Shown: one piece after another, positions 12,250 through 15,714 of the stretch
How the letters are laid out: each line of letters begins with the position of its first letter
Numbering within the stretch: the first letter of the stretch is position 1
Source: Regnicoccus frigidus
GTDB lineage: Bacteria; Cyanobacteriota; Cyanobacteriia; PCC-6307; Cyanobiaceae
Direction: 5' to 3'
DNA length: 15,714 nt
Assembly (NCBI GenBank): GCA_025194985.1
Contig: JAOANE010000038.1
Coordinates: 1 to 15,714, forward strand
The notes under the pieces: model-generated
Told to the model about the DNA's origin: nothing
What the model saw: only the letters and a program-made list of their open reading frames with translations
Database searches by the model: none
Program-made: the position numbers and the translations under genes

Positions 12250-14877
12250 ATGCAACCCACCGCCGAGCAGTTCACCGAGAAGGCCTGGGGCGCGATCGTC
12301 GCCGCCCAACAGCTGGCCCAGCAGCGCCGCCACCAACAACTCGAAACCGAACATCTCTTCGCGGCCCTCTTGGCAGAGCCTGGCCTGGCCACGCGCATTC
12401 TCGAGAAGTCGGGGGTGGATCCCGCCGTGCTGGCCCAGAAGGTGGAAACGTTCATCAGCACGCAGCCCAGCCTGGGTGCGGCGCCTGAGTCTGTTTTTCT
12501 GGGCAAGGCGCTCAACGCCCTGCTCGATCAGGCTGAGGTGTTCAAGAAGGAGTTCACAGACAGCTTCCTTTCGATTGAGCACCTGCTGTTGGCCCTGGCA
12601 GGCGATGGGCGTTGCGGGCGCCAGCTGCTCTCGCAGTGCGGCATCGATGCGGCGAAACTACGGGAGGCGATCGATGCGGTGCGAGGCAGCCAGACGGTGA
12701 CCGATCAGAACCCCGAGGGCACCTACGAATCCCTGGAGAAATACGGCCGTGATCTCACCAAGGCGGCGCGCGAGGGCAAGCTCGATCCGGTGATCGGCCG
12801 CGATGAGGAAATCCGGCGCACCATCCAGATCCTCAGCCGCCGCACCAAGAACAACCCGGTGCTGATCGGTGAACCGGGTGTGGGCAAAACCGCGATCGTG
12901 GAGGGGTTGGCCCAACGCATCGTCAACGGTGATGTGCCCTCGGCCCTGCAGAACCGCCAGTTGATCTCGCTCGACATGGGCGCCCTGATTGCCGGCGCGA
13001 AATACCGCGGTGAATTCGAGGAGCGGCTCAAGGCCGTGCTCAAGGAGGTGACCTCCAGCGAAGGCCAGATCGTGCTGTTCATCGATGAGATCCACACCGT
13101 GGTGGGTGCTGGTGCCGCCGGGGGCTCGATGGACGCCAGCAACCTGCTCAAGCCGATGCTGGCCCGCGGTGAGCTGCGTTGCATCGGTGCTACCACCCTC
13201 GATGAGCACCGCCAGCACATCGAGAAGGATCCGGCCCTGGAACGCCGCTTCCAGCAGGTGTTCGTGGATCAGCCCACGGTGGAAGACACGATCTCGATCC
13301 TGCGTGGCCTCAAGGAGCGCTATGAGGTCCACCACGGCGTACGCATCGCCGATAACGCGCTGGTGGCAGCGGCCGTGCTCTCCAGCCGCTACATCGCCGA
13401 TCGCTTCTTGCCGGATAAGGCGATCGACCTGATGGATGAATCAGCGGCCCGATTGAAGATGGAGATCACCTCCAAGCCCGAGGAGATCGATGAGATCGAT
13501 CGCAAGATCCTGCAGCTGGAGATGGAGAAGCTCTCTTTGGGCCGCGAATCGGACCCGGGCAGCAAGGAGCGGCTGGAGCGGATCGAGCGGGAACTGGCGG
13601 AGCTGGGCGAACAGCAGAGCGGCCTCAATGCCCAGTGGCAGAAGGAGAAGGGCGCCATCGATGCCCTCTCCGGCCTCAAGGAAGAGATCGAGCAGGTGCA
13701 GTTGCAGGTGGAACAGGCCAAGCGCAGCTACGACCTCAACCGGGCCGCCCAGCTGGAGTACGGCACCCTGGCCGACCTCAACAAGAAGCTCGCGGCCAAG
13801 GAGGCGGCCCTCAACGCCGAAACCGGCGAAAAGAACCTGTTGCGTGAGGAGGTCACCCAGGACGACATCGCCGAGGTGATCGCCAAGTGGACCGGCATCC
13901 CGGTGGCCCGCTTGGTGCAGAGCGAAATGGAGAAGCTGCTGCATCTCGAAGCGGAGCTGCACAACCGGGTGATCGGCCAGCAGCAGGCGGTCACGGCGGT
14001 GGCAGATGCGATTCAGCGCTCCCGCGCCGGGTTATCAGATCCGAATCGGCCGATCGCTTCGTTCCTGTTTCTTGGACCCACGGGCGTGGGCAAGACGGAA
14101 CTCTGCAAAGCCCTGGCCGCCCAGATGTTCGACAGCGACGACGCCATGGTGCGCATCGACATGAGCGAATACATGGAGAAGCACGCCGTGAGCCGCTTGA
14201 TCGGCGCCCCTCCGGGCTATGTGGGTTACGAAGAGGGCGGCCAGCTCACCGAAGCGGTCAGGCGCCGGCCCTATGCGGTGATCCTGTTCGATGAGGTGGA
14301 GAAGGCCCATCCCGATGTGTTCAACGTGCTGCTCCAGGTGCTGGATGATGGGCGCGTCACCGACGGCCAGGGCCGCACGGTGGATTTCACCAACACGGTG
14401 CTGATCCTCACCAGCAACATCGGCAGTGCCTCGATTCTGGATCTGGCCGGTGATCCAGCCCGCCACGGCGAGATGGAGAAGCGGGTGAATGAAGCCCTGC
14501 GTGCTCACTTCCGGCCGGAGTTCCTCAACCGCCTGGATGAATCGATCATCTTCCACAGCCTGCGCGCCGATGAACTGCGCGAGATTGTTGTCCTGCAGGT
14601 GGAACGTCTGCGTCAGCGCCTTGAAAGCCGCAAGCTGGGCCTTGAGCTCAGCACCGAAGCACTCGACTGGATCGCTGCCGCCGGATACGACCCGGTGTAT
14701 GGAGCTCGTCCCTTGAAGCGTGCGATTCAGCGGGAGCTGGAAACACCCATCGCCAAGGCGATTCTGGCCGGTCGCTTCCCCGAAGGCAGCACGATCGGCG
14801 TTGCCGTGGAGGCTGCGGGAGATAGCAAGCGGTTGTGCCTCTCCCAGGCCCTCAGCCATGAACTGGCGATGGTGTGA
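12250..14877 (+). CDS. clpB: ATP-dependent chaperone ClpB1 (Hsp100 disaggregase)
   Basis: ClpB rescues aggregated proteins together with DnaK by threading them through a hexameric ring. The 875-residue protein has all the parts. These are an N-terminal double Clp repeat (about 1-145); NBD1 with Walker A GEPGVGKT (207-214), Walker B DE at 279-280 and pore loop AGAKYRGEFEER; a coiled-coil middle domain (about 400-530); and NBD2 with GPTGVGKT (609-616), Walker B DE at 681-682 and pore loop GYVGYEEGG. No ClpP-docking loop is seen, as expected for ClpB. The N terminus MQPTAEQFTEKAW resembles cyanobacterial ClpB1, the heat-inducible copy. The start is set by the AGGAGGT. A GTG at codon 144 (12679) corresponds to the known internal start of E. 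coli ClpB. No full CIRCE operator is seen upstream. Confidence 0.97.
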   Translation: MQPTAEQFTEKAWGAIVAAQQLAQQRRHQQLETEHLFAALLAEPGLATRILEKSGVDPAVLAQKVETFISTQPSLGAAPESVFLGKALNALLDQAEVFKKEFTDSFLSIEHLLLALAGDGRCGRQLLSQCGIDAAKLREAIDAVRGSQTVTDQNPEGTYESLEKYGRDLTKAAREGKLDPVIGRDEEIRRTIQILSRRTKNNPVLIGEPGVGKTAIVEGLAQRIVNGDVPSALQNRQLISLDMGALIAGAKYRGEFEERLKAVLKEVTSSEGQIVLFIDEIHTVVGAGAAGGSMDASNLLKPMLARGELRCIGATTLDEHRQHIEKDPALERRFQQVFVDQPTVEDTISILRGLKERYEVHHGVRIADNALVAAAVLSSRYIADRFLPDKAIDLMDESAARLKMEITSKPEEIDEIDRKILQLEMEKLSLGRESDPGSKERLERIERELAELGEQQSGLNAQWQKEKGAIDALSGLKEEIEQVQLQVEQAKRSYDLNRAAQLEYGTLADLNKKLAAKEAALNAETGEKNLLREEVTQDDIAEVIAKWTGIPVARLVQSEMEKLLHLEAELHNRVIGQQQAVTAVADAIQRSRAGLSDPNRPIASFLFLGPTGVGKTELCKALAAQMFDSDDAMVRIDMSEYMEKHAVSRLIGAPPGYVGYEEGGQLTEAVRRRPYAVILFDEVEKAHPDVFNVLLQVLDDGRVTDGQGRTVDFTNTVLILTSNIGSASILDLAGDPARHGEMEKRVNEALRAHFRPEFLNRLDESIIFHSLRADELREIVVLQVERLRQRLESRKLGLELSTEALDWIAAAGYDPVYGARPLKRAIQRELETPIAKAILAGRFPEGSTIGVAVEAAGDSKRLCLSQALSHELAMV

Positions 14878-15040
14878 TGACCAACCTGGCGTGAGGAGCC
14901 AATCGTCCGACTGACAGCAAGGAGAGCACGCTGCCGTACAACCAGTCACCTTGAGAAAATGGCTGGAGATCATCAATTGAGCGCGAATTCGACGGCTACT
15001 CGGTTTCTTTGTGCTTTCAACTGTCAATCTTTTGTTTCTT

Positions 15041-15069
15041 TTAACAATCGCTACCCTGTAGATTAATAA
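15041..15069 (+). promoter_or_regulatory. Candidate promoter of the baeRF-like gene
   Basis: The last part of the 216-base gap after clpB is clearly AT-rich against a GC-rich background. TTAACA (15041-15046) and TAATAA (15064-15069) are 17 bases apart; the -35 is good and the -10 is poor. An alternative -10, TAGATT (15059-15064), lacks a matching -35. The rest of the gap (14878-15040) holds nothing I can support, and no terminator after clpB is obvious. Confidence 0.35.
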
Positions 15070-15093
15070 AAGAACGTTCAGGCGCCTTTTTTC

Positions 15094-15714
15094 ATGCTGC
15101 ATGTTGACATTCCTACGCGTGCCGAAATCGAAGCGCTGATGCTCAATCACGGCCCAGCACGGGTCAGCTTGGTCCTGCCGACCACACCGCTGACCCAGGC
15201 GGCCCAGGGCGACCGAATCGTCTTGAAAAACCTGACTGAGCAGGCCGTTGAGCAGCTCGCCAGCCACGACAAGCGTGAAGTGCTCGCCATTGAGGAACTG
15301 CTCCACGATCTGATCGATGACGATGACTTCTGGGAGGTTCAGGCCAACAGCCTTGCCGTCTTCGTGTCGCCAGAAGGCCTGCGCAGCTTCCGCTTGCCCA
15401 ACCACCTCAAGCCCGCCGTGGAGGTCAGCGACCGCTTTCACGTTCAGCCTCTGCTGCGCACGGTCACAGTGAATCAATCGGCCTATGTGCTTGCTCTGGC
15501 ACAGAACAGCGTGCGCCTGGTCGGGGTCTCCTCCGACCTGCCGGCTGTTGAGCTGAACTTGGACGGCATGCCGAAGGATGTGGCCAGCTCAGCCCGAAAG
15601 ACGTCGATCAAAGACCGTTCACCCAGCGGCCGCCTTCAGGGCTCTGAAGGCATGAAAGTGCACCAAGTTCAATATGCACGCAAGATCGATCAGGCGCTGA
15701 GGGTGCTGCTGGTA
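15094..15714 (+). CDS. Bacterial archaeo-eukaryotic release factor-like protein (baeRF), N-terminal part, cut by the window edge
   Basis: From ATG 15094 an open frame of 207 codons runs to the right edge with no stop. The blocks RVSLVLPTTP, DRIVLKNLTEQAVEQL, FWEVQANSLAVFVSPEGL, VSDRFHVQPLLRTV and YVLALAQNSVRLV are characteristic of bacterial proteins related to archaeal/eukaryotic peptide release factor eRF1 (the baeRF group). In these the central domain is RNase E/Pelota-like and the C-terminal part eL30e-like. The end of the visible part (IKDRSPSGRLQGSEGMKVHQ) is also family-typical. Proposed roles are in ribosome rescue or stress responses, but these are unproven. There is no Shine-Dalgarno; a T6 run sits just before the start. 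The family call is good, the exact subfamily is not certain. Confidence 0.82.
   Translation, partial: MLHVDIPTRAEIEALMLNHGPARVSLVLPTTPLTQAAQGDRIVLKNLTEQAVEQLASHDKREVLAIEELLHDLIDDDDFWEVQANSLAVFVSPEGLRSFRLPNHLKPAVEVSDRFHVQPLLRTVTVNQSAYVLALAQNSVRLVGVSSDLPAVELNLDGMPKDVASSARKTSIKDRSPSGRLQGSEGMKVHQVQYARKIDQALRVLLV

Noticed and set aside
11885..12700. Plus-strand frame of 271 codons upstream of and into clpB1
   Set aside because: It covers the divergent promoter region and an out-of-frame part of clpB1; it is Arg/Ser-rich and low in complexity.
14959..15066. 35-codon open frame between clpB1 and the baeRF-like gene
   Set aside because: It is short, in an AT-rich gap, with weak ribosome-binding bases and no recognisable features; chance is the simpler explanation.
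14035..15477. Minus-strand open frame of 480 codons across clpB1 and the baeRF-like gene
   Set aside because: It is the antisense of two recognisable proteins and crosses the gap between them; it has no coherent domain.

Overview
The window reads as chromosomal core sequence from a GC-rich picocyanobacterium of the Cyanobium/Synechococcus type. The basis is the gene content (ycf51, plastocyanin, cytochrome c6, a ClpB1-type chaperone) together with several copies of the cyanobacterial palindrome GCGATCGC (HIP1). I see no mobile element, tRNA, rRNA, CRISPR array or phage gene. This is mostly ordinary housekeeping DNA, and I did not find a convincing new multi-gene system.

Layout. (1) 1-1370, minus strand: the N-terminal part of a large TamB/AsmA-like envelope protein that runs off the left edge. 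(2) 1442-5025, plus strand: a tightly packed run of Ycf51, a DUF4332-like helix-hairpin-helix protein, a small secreted protein, a CocE/NonD-type hydrolase and a secreted DUF3887-like protein. (3) 5110-9511, plus strand: glgB (glycogen branching), hemE (tetrapyrrole synthesis) and an SDR-type nucleotide-sugar epimerase/dehydratase. (4) 9586-10425, plus strand: petE (plastocyanin) and petJ (cytochrome c6) side by side, the two interchangeable soluble carriers from cytochrome b6f to photosystem I. There is a terminator-like hairpin between them and a clear terminator after petJ. (5) 10507-12096: small lineage-type genes, namely a 68-residue minus-strand protein, a small secreted Cys-containing plus-strand protein, and a minus-strand pair made of a secreted protein and an AlkB-family dioxygenase. 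(6) 12250-14877: clpB1, with the strongest Shine-Dalgarno seen in the window. (7) 15094 to the right edge: the N-terminal part of a bacterial archaeo-eukaryotic release factor-like (baeRF) protein.

How the genes fit together. HemE supplies the tetrapyrrole branch that feeds chlorophyll and heme, including the heme of PetJ. PetE and PetJ carry photosynthetic electrons, GlgB stores the fixed carbon, and ClpB1 and AlkB deal with protein aggregation and alkylation damage. The details most worth a second look are three stop-start overlaps of the same form (TTGA, with TTG as start), a Trp in place of the usual Tyr beside the copper-ligand Cys of plastocyanin, a hairpin that includes the petE start codon, the hairpin just upstream of petJ, and a run of nine C inside the TamB-like coding sequence.
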